Shown here: positions 36,021 through 44,932 of the stretch, piece by piece | Numbering within the stretch: the stretch's first letter is position 1 | How the letters are laid out: each line of letters opens with the position of its first letter | Assembly: GCA_041392165.1 (NCBI GenBank) | Contig: JAWKMN010000006.1 | Span: 1 to 64,000 of the forward strand | Length of the DNA stretch: 64,000 nt | DNA from: Arenibacter sp041392165 | GTDB taxonomy: Bacteria; Bacteroidota; Bacteroidia; Flavobacteriales; Flavobacteriaceae | Reading direction: 5' to 3' | Translations under genes and position numbers: made by a program | The notes under the pieces: generated by a model | Seen by the model: the letters and a program-made list of their open reading frames with translations, nothing else | Told to the model about the DNA's origin: nothing | The model's database searches: none

Positions 36021-36905
36021 CTATATAGAGAGGGTACTTTCCCTTTTCAATTTCCAGCGTCTATGGCTCCACAACCATAATTCCGGTGCGCTTATAATGG
36101 CCCGTTCCAATTGCTTGGCGTATTTTTCCACTATCTCAAAATCCTCCCTTATTTTCGGTTGATCCTCAATGATCTTAAACTCCAATTCATAATAGCCCCT
36201 CCTCAATTTTTTGAAAAACGGAAATAGGACTACCTGATCGGTTTTCTTGGCCACCTTATCGGCCCCAATAAAAAAAGCGGTGTCCTGATTTAAAAAATTG
36301 TACCAGTATTTAGAACTCTTTTTGGTTGGACTTTGATCCCCGATCATACAATTCAAGGTCAGTATTTTCTTTCTATGATTATCCATGATGGTTCTATATC
36401 CCTTGTCCGACTCCACACAATTTACTCCGAAACGCTCCCTCATATTTTTGAACAGCTCATCAAAATACTTATTTTTGATAGGCTTATAAAATGTATTGGA
36501 ACTATAGGGAAACATTAAGGGCAAAAAAACCAACCATTCCCAGTTGCCCTGATGCCCGGTGTACATAAGTATACTACGTTGTTTATTTACATAATCTTGT
36601 ATCAATTCCGGATTCTTGATAAGCAAGCGTTTTTTTATTTCCTTCTCCCCTATCGTCAACCTTTTGAACGATTCCAATACAATATCGCAGAAATGCCTAT
36701 AAAAATCCTTTGCAATCTGCCCGATCTCCGTTTCACTTTTGGAAGGGAACGAATTTCTAAGGTTACCGAACACTACTTTTTTCCGATATCCCACTATCCG
36801 GTATACAAAAAAATACATCACATCCGAGACGACATAAAGTGCCCCCATCGGTAGTATAGATACCACATAAAAGGGTAGAAATTTAATTTTTGAAAGGTAT
36901 TTCAT
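36021..36905 (-). CDS. lysophospholipid/lipid A acyltransferase (LpxL/HtrB family)
   Basis: The 294-residue protein has an N-terminal membrane segment (FLPFYVVSILPMGALYVVSD), then the acyltransferase motif TGHQGNWEW with catalytic His118 and Glu123, and the segment LNCMIGDQSPTKKS that corresponds to the second acyltransferase block. The Lip_A_acyltrans family transfers secondary acyl chains to lipid A, or acyl chains to ornithine and other lipids, at the inner membrane. The exact acceptor cannot be determined. It is convergent with the mutarotase-symporter gene, with a 15-bp gap, and is not functionally linked to it. Confidence 0.88.
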   Translation of the reverse strand: MKYLSKIKFLPFYVVSILPMGALYVVSDVMYFFVYRIVGYRKKVVFGNLRNSFPSKSETEIGQIAKDFYRHFCDIVLESFKRLTIGEKEIKKRLLIKNPELIQDYVNKQRSILMYTGHQGNWEWLVFLPLMFPYSSNTFYKPIKNKYFDELFKNMRERFGVNCVESDKGYRTIMDNHRKKILTLNCMIGDQSPTKKSSKYWYNFLNQDTAFFIGADKVAKKTDQVVLFPFFKKLRRGYYELEFKIIEDQPKIREDFEIVEKYAKQLERAIISAPELWLWSHRRWKLKRESTLSI

Positions 36906-37444
36906 CCTGCTGTGCCTTTATTTCCCCGGATAAAACCGCTGTATTTACTAACTAATTTAAGTACTCCCCTCTACATTAAATGGACTTTCAACTAAATTGC
37001 TGTCCTTCCACTATGACCTTTGGTACGTCAAAATTAAAAATACTTGCCCATTATCAAAAAATCCAAAGCGGTAAGAATTTGTTAATACCAATCACAATAA
37101 ATTCAATTCATTGATTTGAGCACAATTGGCTATATCCCATAATCAGCAAGGCAAGGGCTTTAGAGAGGAATGGAGATTAGTTACCAGTAGGCATTGAACA
37201 GTGGACTCCTATAGCTTATGGCCAAAATATCTTTAGAAGCTAAAGCAGAGCAGTTACCGCTTGGTTCAATGTATAACATTACCCAACCCCATTCCTTATT
37301 TTTAGGTAGGTTTAACAAAGTTTAGCAATGTTTTGCAATTTATTTAAGAAGTTTTGGAGCAACCTTTGCAACAATAAAATATCTAAAGAAAAAAATCGTT
37401 TAACCTTGGTCTATTTTTTAGATATTCTGAAATAAATTAATGAT
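36906..37444. other. intergenic region upstream of the acyltransferase gene
   Basis: This gap of about 540 bp contains no recognised gene. A short degenerate copy of the dispersed CAGTAGGCA repeat lies at 37185-37204. The promoter of the acyltransferase gene should lie at its left end. Confidence 0.4.
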
Positions 37445-37567
37445 ATGGAAATAGTGAACACAATAGTAAAACTCATAGACAACAATCCTTTTATCTCAAT
37501 AGTTTTTTGCCTGCTTATAGCCCTTGCACTGGTCACCTATAAAATTGTTAAAAAAAGAACCTATTAA
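37445..37567 (+). CDS. possible small single-pass membrane protein, 40 residues
   Basis: An ATG at 37445 opens a 40-codon frame ending in TAA at 37567. The translation has a polar start (EIVNTIVKLIDNN), one convincing transmembrane helix (PFISIVFCLLIALALVTY) and a basic tail (KIVKKRTY). This is the typical charge pattern of a small inner-membrane protein with the tail in the cytoplasm. No family is recognised. It lies alone in a long intergenic region, convergent with the PAP2 gene. No strong ribosome-binding site is visible, which is usual for this phylum. Confidence 0.4.
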   Translation: MEIVNTIVKLIDNNPFISIVFCLLIALALVTYKIVKKRTY

Positions 37568-37634
37568 CATCTATTGGATAGGGGGTGAAGGCAATTCCCT
37601 AATCCCCTTTCTATAAAAATAGTGATTCACAACA

Positions 37635-38468
37635 CTAAAAAGTTCCCCTTAATCCAATAATTCCAGGTCCTAATTGAAGTTTCCAACTAATCTTTTCCTT
37701 GCCCCCCTTAGGATACCTTTCCTTTTCCAAGTACCTGTCAATAGAATCGACCACAACAACGCTTACCGCCATACTCAGCGCCACATCGGTCAACCAATGT
37801 GCCCCACTCCATAATCTGGTAACCGGGGAAATAAGCCCTAAAGTATAGAACCCGCCTTTAACCCATGGATTTTCAAACTGCCTGCCTATGGCATAGAAGG
37901 TGGTAAATGCCAATATGGTATGTCCGGACGGAAAACTGTGATAGGCAGCCTCGCTACTAAAAGGTTTAAAACTTGCCTTTCCTACATTGGCAATAGGCCT
38001 GGCCCTCCCCACCAAGGTTTTACTCACTGTTTGTATCAATCCGACGGTTGTAGCCGAAGAGATTAAAAGCACTCCCGTTTTTCTCCATTTTTCATTCTTT
38101 GTCAAAAGTCCTATAAAATACACTCCACCATTAATAGAATAATTGTACAATGGCTTTCCAAGATAATAACCCGTTTCCTTTAGAATCCCAGGTACCTTCC
38201 CTTCCTGTTCCCGGAACCAATGGGAACTTTCCTCATCAAAAGTAAATAGGCCAGCAGTTCCCAATACAATGGCCCCTGCCGTTACAAAATCCTCTTTCTC
38301 CCAATGAAACGGCCGCGAGTAGGCATATTTTAATCCCCCAATAGCACTTGCCCCATCATAGGCCAAGGTCTCCCAAATAGAGACGGTATCCTTCAATTGG
38401 GACTGACCTTCCAACTTGGCAATGCATAAAAAAAGGCTTAGGCCCCATACCACTAATTTCATTTTCAA
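37635..38468 (-). CDS. PAP2-family (phosphatidic acid phosphatase type 2) phosphatase
   Basis: The 277-residue protein starts with a signal peptide (LVVWGLSLFLCIAKLEG). It carries all three PAP2 motifs: KTLVGRARP near residue 150, FPSGHT near 178 and TRLWSGAHWLTDVALS near 215-230. The catalytic histidines lie in PSGH and in GAHWLTD. Such enzymes dephosphorylate lipid phosphates or undecaprenyl pyrophosphate on the periplasmic face. Length and motif spacing are normal. The substrate is not known. The gene is monocistronic, with no link to the neighbouring sulfatases apart from position. Confidence 0.9.
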   Translation of the reverse strand: MKMKLVVWGLSLFLCIAKLEGQSQLKDTVSIWETLAYDGASAIGGLKYAYSRPFHWEKEDFVTAGAIVLGTAGLFTFDEESSHWFREQEGKVPGILKETGYYLGKPLYNYSINGGVYFIGLLTKNEKWRKTGVLLISSATTVGLIQTVSKTLVGRARPIANVGKASFKPFSSEAAYHSFPSGHTILAFTTFYAIGRQFENPWVKGGFYTLGLISPVTRLWSGAHWLTDVALSMAVSVVVVDSIDRYLEKERYPKGGKEKISWKLQLGPGIIGLRGTF

Positions 38469-38750
38469 TCCTTATATCAACAATGGCAAAATTAACCAAT
38501 TAAAGATTTAATTCTAGTCTTTATTGTTTTCCGCCTAAGAAAAGGCTGTTTATAGCAGCGATCGTCAATCTATAAAATAGCCTGGAAAACGCTAAGAGGA
38601 CATATCAAACCATCCCCCTGCCCCTGCATTCAATAAATTATCTTTTGAATATCATGAAATTGGAACCGGTTCGTCCCATTTCTGAAATAAAACCGAAATA
38701 AATTAAATAAAAAGTTGATATAAATAATGGTAGATATTACCCCCAAGAGG

Positions 38751-40220
38751 TCATAAATTGATGCCTTTTCCCTGAAGCGAACTATCATGATTCCACGTTA
38801 TAATCCACGGATCCTTGGTCCGGACCTGAAAATCCCTCATTTTTATGATCATATCATCCATGATCTCCTTATAATCCTGGTCATTGGCCAGATTGAACAA
38901 TTCATCCGGATCTTTTTCCAAATCGAACAATTCAAATTCTGGGCGAAATAGGTAATCCTGCACCTTTCTTTTTCCATAAAATTCCCTGTGGTTCCTATGC
39001 ACTTCCTGCCAGGTAGAAGCCGCCCATAAGTCCGAAGCAAAGGGGTATTCCATACGCCATGCTATGTTTCTAATAAGTTTGTAATTCTTTTCGCGAACCA
39101 CACGCATGGGGTAATACATTGTAATTTCATGAAAGGTATGGGAGGCGTATACCTCATCCCAACCTTCCGCCTCCCTTACATTCAATACCTCCTTAAAAGA
39201 ACGCCCGTGAAACGAATTTTCCTTTGTTTCCACCATCGCCATATCCAAAATGGTAGGCGCTAGGTCTACCCATGAAATCATGGCGTTGGAGGTAGTGTTC
39301 TTCAATTTTGAGAAGGGATCCTTAATAATGCAGGGCAATTTCATACCCGGCTCGTACAGCGTAGTCTTTGCACCCGGAAAAGCCATTCCATTATCCGATA
39401 TATAAATTACGATAGTATTGTCCGCCTTGCCCGACTCCTTGAGCATCTGCATCAACCTGCCAAAACCCTGATCTATTCTGGAAACACTTTGATAGTATTG
39501 AGCAATTTCTTCCCTACTTTCCTTGGTATCCGGCAAAAAATCCGGCACAATAACCTCTTCGGGATCGTACGTTATGGTCGTTACACCGGCAAAGCCTTCC
39601 ACCTTATTTCCAAAACTGTTGGGGGCATCCCACCTTCCGGGATCGATAGAGGCCGCCCGATGTGGATCATCCGTACAGAAATAAAGAAAAAATGGTTTTT
39701 CCGAAGCCAATATATCCTTACATTGTTCGGCCATTTCCACCGTGTTTCTGGGATCGGCCTTTAACGCCTCCTGAAAATGGTACACCGATTCCGGAGCCAC
39801 ATGGTACTTGCCTATTCTTGCTGTGGCATAACCTTCCTTTTCCAGTAATACAGGTAAGGATTTCACCTTATCATAGGTGCTAAAATGATGGTAATCATGC
39901 ACATGCCCATAAGATCCGGTTGCGTGACCGTACAGTCCTGTAAGAATTACGGACCTACTGGCGGAACAACTGGCAGAAGTACAATAGGCATTGTTGAAAC
40001 GAACGCCTTCCGCAGCCAATTGATCCAGATGAGGGGTTTTGATTACCTTGTTTCCATAGGACCCCAAAGCATCCGTTCCGTGGTCATCGGCAACAAAAAG
40101 AATGATATTGGGCCTGGAATTAGTTATCGGTTTTGAAAATGTTTCTTCTTTCTTATCTGCACAGCCATGAAACAAACACCCCATTAGGGTAATACCAAAA
40201 ACCAATTGCCTTAATTTCAT
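38751..40220 (-). CDS. sulfatase (type I, formylglycine-dependent), heparan N-sulfatase-like
   Basis: The 489-residue lipoprotein (signal ending LMGCLFHGC, lipid-anchor Cys at 20) has the sulfatase core. It starts with NIILFVADDHGTDALGSYG, where DD binds calcium, followed by the formylglycine motif C-S-A-S-R at residues 85-89. YISDNGMAFPGAKTTLYEPG lies in the C-terminal half. Use of Ala in place of Pro (CSASR rather than CTPSR) and the short length resemble the N-sulfoglucosamine sulfohydrolase-like branch, but the substrate cannot be fixed. It requires an anaerobic or aerobic formylglycine-generating enzyme that is not in the window. It lies 110 bp downstream of a second sulfatase gene on the same strand. 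Confidence 0.9.
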   Translation of the reverse strand: MKLRQLVFGITLMGCLFHGCADKKEETFSKPITNSRPNIILFVADDHGTDALGSYGNKVIKTPHLDQLAAEGVRFNNAYCTSASCSASRSVILTGLYGHATGSYGHVHDYHHFSTYDKVKSLPVLLEKEGYATARIGKYHVAPESVYHFQEALKADPRNTVEMAEQCKDILASEKPFFLYFCTDDPHRAASIDPGRWDAPNSFGNKVEGFAGVTTITYDPEEVIVPDFLPDTKESREEIAQYYQSVSRIDQGFGRLMQMLKESGKADNTIVIYISDNGMAFPGAKTTLYEPGMKLPCIIKDPFSKLKNTTSNAMISWVDLAPTILDMAMVETKENSFHGRSFKEVLNVREAEGWDEVYASHTFHEITMYYPMRVVREKNYKLIRNIAWRMEYPFASDLWAASTWQEVHRNHREFYGKRKVQDYLFRPEFELFDLEKDPDELFNLANDQDYKEIMDDMIIKMRDFQVRTKDPWIITWNHDSSLQGKGINL

Positions 40221-40330
40221 CGGATTTATTTGATTTTAAAGTGCACTATAATATCATTCTGAATGCAACACATTTATTCGTAAAACATTTTTGATCCTAT
40301 TTTTTATTGCTCCCTAACGGTAAAGGAAAA

Positions 40331-41893
40331 CTATTTTAACTCCAAATCCTCCACTTTCCCCCTACCTAAGCCCCGAATCTTTTCAAAATCGGCAATCAAT
40401 TCCTGGAGTTTTGCCGGATGGGATTGGGCCAAATTTTCTTTCTGGCCCGGGTCTTTTTCCAAATCATAAAGCTGATACTCTTCCGAATTTCCAATCTCTA
40501 TATTGACCGTCTTAATAATTGCAGGACCCTTATAAGGTGGTATCATGGCCCAATTTCCTTTTCTAAATGCTGTTCTTGAGGTAGCTTCCAATACCAATGC
40601 ATCCCTACCTTCATTGGATCTGCCCAAAAATACCTCCAATAGGTCCTCACTATCCTCACCAACTGTATCACTTCCTACCAAAGTGGCCAATGAAGATAAC
40701 AAGTCTACCTGACACACCAAGGCATTAGATTTTCCGGGGGCAATGGTTCCTTTCCAATACGTGATAAAGGGAACTTTTGTCCCCGCTTCGAACAGGCTAT
40801 ATTTACCTCCCCTCAAGGGACCGGAAGGGGTATGGTTGCCCAATTTTTCAACGGCATCATCATAATAGCCGTCATTGACCACAGGTCCGTTGTCACTGGA
40901 AAAGACTATAAGTGTATTTTCAAGTATTCCTTCGTTCTCCAAGGTCTTCATAAACTCGCCTATAACCCAGTCCGCCTCCAAAATTACATCCCCCCTCGGG
41001 CCCATACCGGATTTTCCTGCGAAACGCGGATGTGGGGTACGTGGCACATGGGGCTGTTGTAGTGCATAATAAAGAAAAAATGGTTCATCCTTATGCTCTT
41101 TTACATATTGTTGGGCCCTTGCCAGAAAATGGTCCGCCATGTCCACATCGCTCCATTTGGCGGCCTCCCCGCCCTTCATAAATCCTATTCTGGGCACTCC
41201 GTTCACAATGCTGTTATTGTGTCCGTGGTGCCATTTCATAGTGGTAAGTTCCGGATTGTCCAAACCTGTTGGCTCGCCCTCAAAATTCTCCTTATAACTA
41301 ACTTCTATGGGATCATTGGGATCCAACCCGTCCACATGGCCATCGGCAATATAGACCGTTGGTACCCTATCCTGGGTTGCAGCAAGAATATAGGAATAAT
41401 CAAAACCAACCTCATTGGGACCGGGGGATATCCGTTCGTTCCAATTGACCATCCCGCTTCCCAGTCCCAAATGCCATTTGCCCACTATTCCGGTAGCATA
41501 TCCTTGTCCTTGCAACATTTTGGGGACTGTCATTTGAGCGGTATCTATAATCAAAGGAGCCGTTCCCGGTAATATTTTGGCGTCCTTATTGCGCCACGGA
41601 TAGCGTCCCGTAAGGATGGCATACCTACTGGGGGTACAGGTAGCAGAAGTGGCATAACCATTGGTAAACCGCACTCCGCCATTGGCCAGGGCATCCATAT
41701 TTGGGGTACTGATCTCCGTAGCACCATAGGCGCTCATATCCCCATAACCCAGATCGTCCATATAAATAAATACAATATTGGGCTTTTTGGAATTTTCTAC
41801 AGAAGCGACCTCCTTTTCTACCTTGGATTTGCATCCTGTTAAAAGCAAGACCACCATTAATGCTTGGGACCAATTCAGTTTAATCATTTTCAT
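40331..41893 (-). CDS. sulfatase (type I), arylsulfatase-like
   Basis: The 520-residue lipoprotein (lipobox VVLLLTGC, Cys21) has NIVFIYMDDLGYGDMSAYG, then the formylglycine motif C-T-P-S-R starting at Cys86, and the metal/sulfate-binding SSDNGPVVNDGYYDD and GKYSLFEAGTKVPFITYW. The layout matches arylsulfatase A/galactosamine-6-sulfatase-like enzymes of polysaccharide utilisation loci. It should act in the periplasm or at the cell surface on a sulfated sugar. It precedes the CSASR sulfatase gene on the same strand and follows the lactonase gene by 160 bp. Confidence 0.92.
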   Translation of the reverse strand: MKMIKLNWSQALMVVLLLTGCKSKVEKEVASVENSKKPNIVFIYMDDLGYGDMSAYGATEISTPNMDALANGGVRFTNGYATSATCTPSRYAILTGRYPWRNKDAKILPGTAPLIIDTAQMTVPKMLQGQGYATGIVGKWHLGLGSGMVNWNERISPGPNEVGFDYSYILAATQDRVPTVYIADGHVDGLDPNDPIEVSYKENFEGEPTGLDNPELTTMKWHHGHNNSIVNGVPRIGFMKGGEAAKWSDVDMADHFLARAQQYVKEHKDEPFFLYYALQQPHVPRTPHPRFAGKSGMGPRGDVILEADWVIGEFMKTLENEGILENTLIVFSSDNGPVVNDGYYDDAVEKLGNHTPSGPLRGGKYSLFEAGTKVPFITYWKGTIAPGKSNALVCQVDLLSSLATLVGSDTVGEDSEDLLEVFLGRSNEGRDALVLEATSRTAFRKGNWAMIPPYKGPAIIKTVNIEIGNSEEYQLYDLEKDPGQKENLAQSHPAKLQELIADFEKIRGLGRGKVEDLELK

Positions 41894-42053
41894 ATTCTAT
41901 TGTTTTATTTACATTGAATCTGGATTATAGGCCAGAAAAGTTTGCTTCACCAATTTTAAGTTGCGACCGCACAATATTATAACCATAACCGTTCCTTAAA
42001 AAAATATATGTTTTTTTTGATCTATGGCCTATCACCTTAGATGAACAATTTAC

Positions 42054-43202
42054 TTAAAACTTCAAACAGACCGGTTGTGGAAGGTGTATCTGATTTCCAG
42101 TATAATTGAGTAGTCCTGTTTGTTTATCTACTTCAAAGACATTGATATTATCCGATTTTTGATTGGCTACCAAAAGAAAATTACCATCGGGCGACAGGAC
42201 AAAATTACGCGGCCAATCGCCTTGCACAGATGTTGTGTTCAAGAGTTTTAATTCTCCGCTTCCCGATACCGAATAAATAGCAATACTATTGTGCCCCCTA
42301 TTGGAAGCGTATAAAAATTTCCCATCCTTACTTATATGAATATCGGCACAGGCATTGGGTTCTTGGTAATCGTCCGGAAGGGTACTCTTTTTATCCACTG
42401 TTGTAAAAACTCCGGTCTCTTCATCTACAGTGGCGGATACAACGGTACTGGAAAGTTCATTTATTATAAACACCATGTTCTCGGTTGGGTGGAATACAAG
42501 ATGTCTTGGACCGTCGCCAGGATCCAATTGCAGACCAACCTCCGCTTTGCCCAGTTTATTCCCCGAATCTATTGGATACACTAAAACCTGATCCGTCCCC
42601 AGATCCACGGCATATAAAAACTTTCCGTTTTGGGAAAATTGTACACAGTGTGCGTGGGCCGATCTTTGATTGGGATGTGGCCCACTTCCAGTATGCTGTA
42701 TCCCTTGCGGGTCATCTACCATACCTCCTTTTTCATCAAGGGGATAAAGAACGATACTTCCGGAACTATAATTTGCGGCCGCAAGAAGGTGTTCTCTGGG
42801 GTCTACCCCAACATAACAGGCACCATCCCCTATGCTGGAAAGGTTGCCCACTCTATCCAAGGCTGTTTTATCTTTGTTCCATTGAAATGCCGATACGCTC
42901 CCCAGTTTGGTCCCATTGGAAGAATAGACCCTATTCCCATCCTTGGAAAGGTAAAGATATCCGGGCTTGTTCTCTACGGCTACATGCCTGCTATTGGTAA
43001 GTTCGCCCGTCCCGGGATTAAAATCGAGCTGATAAATCCCCTGGTCGTCCCCTTCCGCAAAAGTCCCTACCAAGAGCTTTATACTTTCCTTTGGCACTGG
43101 CTGTTCTGTGATCCCCTTCTGGGATTTCTTGGATTCATTTTTACACCCGGTCAGGGTTACCAAAAAAACAAAAAACACTATATAAACAAAGGATGGTTTC
43201 AT
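42054..43202 (-). CDS. lactonase of the 6-phosphogluconolactonase-like beta-propeller family, exported
   Basis: The 382-residue protein has a lipoprotein signal (FFVFLVTLTGC) followed by a seven-bladed propeller with family segments TGELTNSRHVAVENKPGYL, PHPNQRSAHAHCVQFSQNGK, GDGPRHLVFHPTENMVF and ACADIHISKDGKFLYASNRG. These match the cycloisomerase 2/YbhE lactonase family. Export argues against a role in the cytoplasmic pentose phosphate pathway and for opening sugar lactones in the periplasm. Next to a KDPG-type aldolase and a 2-keto-3-deoxygalactonate kinase it would fit hydrolysis of a galactono- or similar lactone. It lies 40 bp after the aldolase gene. Confidence 0.87.
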   Translation of the reverse strand: MKPSFVYIVFFVFLVTLTGCKNESKKSQKGITEQPVPKESIKLLVGTFAEGDDQGIYQLDFNPGTGELTNSRHVAVENKPGYLYLSKDGNRVYSSNGTKLGSVSAFQWNKDKTALDRVGNLSSIGDGACYVGVDPREHLLAAANYSSGSIVLYPLDEKGGMVDDPQGIQHTGSGPHPNQRSAHAHCVQFSQNGKFLYAVDLGTDQVLVYPIDSGNKLGKAEVGLQLDPGDGPRHLVFHPTENMVFIINELSSTVVSATVDEETGVFTTVDKKSTLPDDYQEPNACADIHISKDGKFLYASNRGHNSIAIYSVSGSGELKLLNTTSVQGDWPRNFVLSPDGNFLLVANQKSDNINVFEVDKQTGLLNYTGNQIHLPQPVCLKF

Positions 43203-43242
43203 TATTGATCAAAATTGATGAAGTTAAATATATTGAATTAAA

Positions 43243-43884
43243 TTAAATCCCCTCTATTTCAGCTTTTATCTTGGTGAAATGCTCGGCAAGGCCTTTAAAA
43301 TCCCTTTCTTGAATAAGCCTTTTATCAAAGAGCGAACTGCCCATACCAACGCCCACAACCCCGGCCTCAAAAAAAGATTTGATATTTTCCAAAGAAACCC
43401 CGCCAGTAGGCAAAAGCTTAATGTTGTTAAGTGGGGCCGCAATGTCCTTTATAAACTGGACCCCAAGCTGGGTAGCCGGGAATATTTTTACGGCCGATGC
43501 GCCCAATCGCCATGCCTTAAATATTTCCGTAGGGGTGTAAGCTCCCGGAAAAACAGGGATACCTTGCATTACAGCCGTTTTAATAACGGTCTCATCAATG
43601 ATGGGGGTCACCATAAACTGGGCCCCTGCAGCCACGGCCTTTTCGTAATCTTCCATAGTGCAGACCGTTCCTGCACCCACATTGAGCTGATCAAATTCAC
43701 TGCGCAACATAGATATCATTTGGGCAGCATCGGGGGTGTTCATGGTTATTTCTATGGTGTGGAGTCCCGCCCCTACATATGCCTTGGCAATATCCTGCAT
43801 TACATCTGTGGCCACTCCCCTTACAATACCCACAATGGGGGCCCTATTGTAAAGTCCCCAAGAAAATGATTCTTTATTTGACAT
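43243..43884 (-). CDS. KDPG/KDPGal aldolase
   Basis: The 213-residue protein is a class I aldolase of the Eda/DgoA family. It has EITMNTPDA with the catalytic Glu near residue 45, LNVGAGTVCTMEDYEKAVAAG, and the Schiff-base Lys133 in the SAVKIFPATQLG segment, plus LLPTGGVSLENI. It cleaves 2-keto-3-deoxy-6-phospho-gluconate or -galactonate to pyruvate and glyceraldehyde 3-phosphate. Its start overlaps the end of the upstream kinase gene by 11 bp, so the two are translationally coupled, which favours the galactonate form (DgoA-like). Confidence 0.92.
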   Translation of the reverse strand: MSNKESFSWGLYNRAPIVGIVRGVATDVMQDIAKAYVGAGLHTIEITMNTPDAAQMISMLRSEFDQLNVGAGTVCTMEDYEKAVAAGAQFMVTPIIDETVIKTAVMQGIPVFPGAYTPTEIFKAWRLGASAVKIFPATQLGVQFIKDIAAPLNNIKLLPTGGVSLENIKSFFEAGVVGVGMGSSLFDKRLIQERDFKGLAEHFTKIKAEIEGI

Positions 43885-44878
43885 ATGTTTCCAATATTTT
43901 TCGCTGACCGGCCAATAGGGCCGATTCTATAATTTGTGGCTCAAAACAGACCAATTGGTCCTTGGGCATCAACGATTTCAAGGCCATTGTGTACAATGAA
44001 TTCTGTATTCCGGTAACTGCAAGGTATACGGTTTCACTATTCCCTTTCAAATAGGACAACTCGGCCCCTATTAACAATCCCGAAAGAAAATAATAGTTTT
44101 CAGCAGGGGAGGCTTTATGTATCAGGCTATTGGCCCTAATGGAAAAAAGCGTTGCCATATGTTGGTTGGCCGCCCCTTTTTTAACACCATCCATAAAAAT
44201 ATTTTCATATAACGGCTCCCATGGTACTTCTTCCATCGTATCCGACAAAATACTGTGCTTCCCGATAAGCTCAAATAATTCTCCTGTCATATAGGTAGTA
44301 AAATCCATAAAGCGCCCGTTATTGAATTGGATATGTTTACTATGGGTCCCGGGCAGTAAAAGCATCCCCTTCCCACTCTTGGGCAGATAATCCGAAAGCC
44401 CAATGGCCTGGGTTTCCTCCCCCCGCATTACATCGTTATTGGTTCTGGCCCCGGAAATCAAAAGAAGGTTCAGATTACGGCCCAAAACAATTGACCTGCT
44501 TATCAGGTCTTCTCCGATAAAGGTGATAGGCAATGTACAATAATCCAATTCCTGCATGCCTATGGAGGATGACAGCATTCCGGAAGCTACTAAAGGGTAA
44601 TTTCCCTCACCGTTCAAACCCAACCTTTCCAGCTGCGCCAACAAATAATCTGCAAAAAAGGTTTGCTGGGACAGTTCCGTTTGTTGTTTAAACAATTGAT
44701 AGCACTTTTTGATCCCCAAATCGGTCCTATGCTCCAAGAGTACCTTTAAGGAATGGGTATCCACCAAGCGCAGTCTAAAATTGGAGGTGCCCCAATCACA
44801 ACTGATAAATTTTTCGGGCAGCCCCCTATTTGTCATAATGCTCGAATTACTCTTTTGATCAATTGGACTAGTTAACAC
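43874..44878 (-). CDS. dgoK: 2-dehydro-3-deoxygalactonokinase
   Basis: The 334-residue protein shows the DgoK family signature ISCDWGTSNFRLRLVD at the N-terminus, where DWGTSN is the nucleotide-binding site. It also has LVASGMLSSSIGMQELDY and LLLPGTHSKHIQFNNGRF followed by TYMTGELFELI. It phosphorylates 2-keto-3-deoxy-D-galactonate with ATP. The translation start may be the second Met (44836), since the first 14 residues are not conserved in the family. It overlaps the aldolase gene by 11 bp. Together they complete the lower De Ley-Doudoroff-type branch used for galactonate or for 3,6-anhydrogalactose-derived keto-deoxy sugars. Confidence 0.92.
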   Translation of the reverse strand: MLTSPIDQKSNSSIMTNRGLPEKFISCDWGTSNFRLRLVDTHSLKVLLEHRTDLGIKKCYQLFKQQTELSQQTFFADYLLAQLERLGLNGEGNYPLVASGMLSSSIGMQELDYCTLPITFIGEDLISRSIVLGRNLNLLLISGARTNNDVMRGEETQAIGLSDYLPKSGKGMLLLPGTHSKHIQFNNGRFMDFTTYMTGELFELIGKHSILSDTMEEVPWEPLYENIFMDGVKKGAANQHMATLFSIRANSLIHKASPAENYYFLSGLLIGAELSYLKGNSETVYLAVTGIQNSLYTMALKSLMPKDQLVCFEPQIIESALLAGQRKILETYVK

Positions 44879-44932
44879 TACGCACTCAAAGCCCTTTTCG
44901 GTCTATATTCCACCCCACCTGGTCATGTTTCC

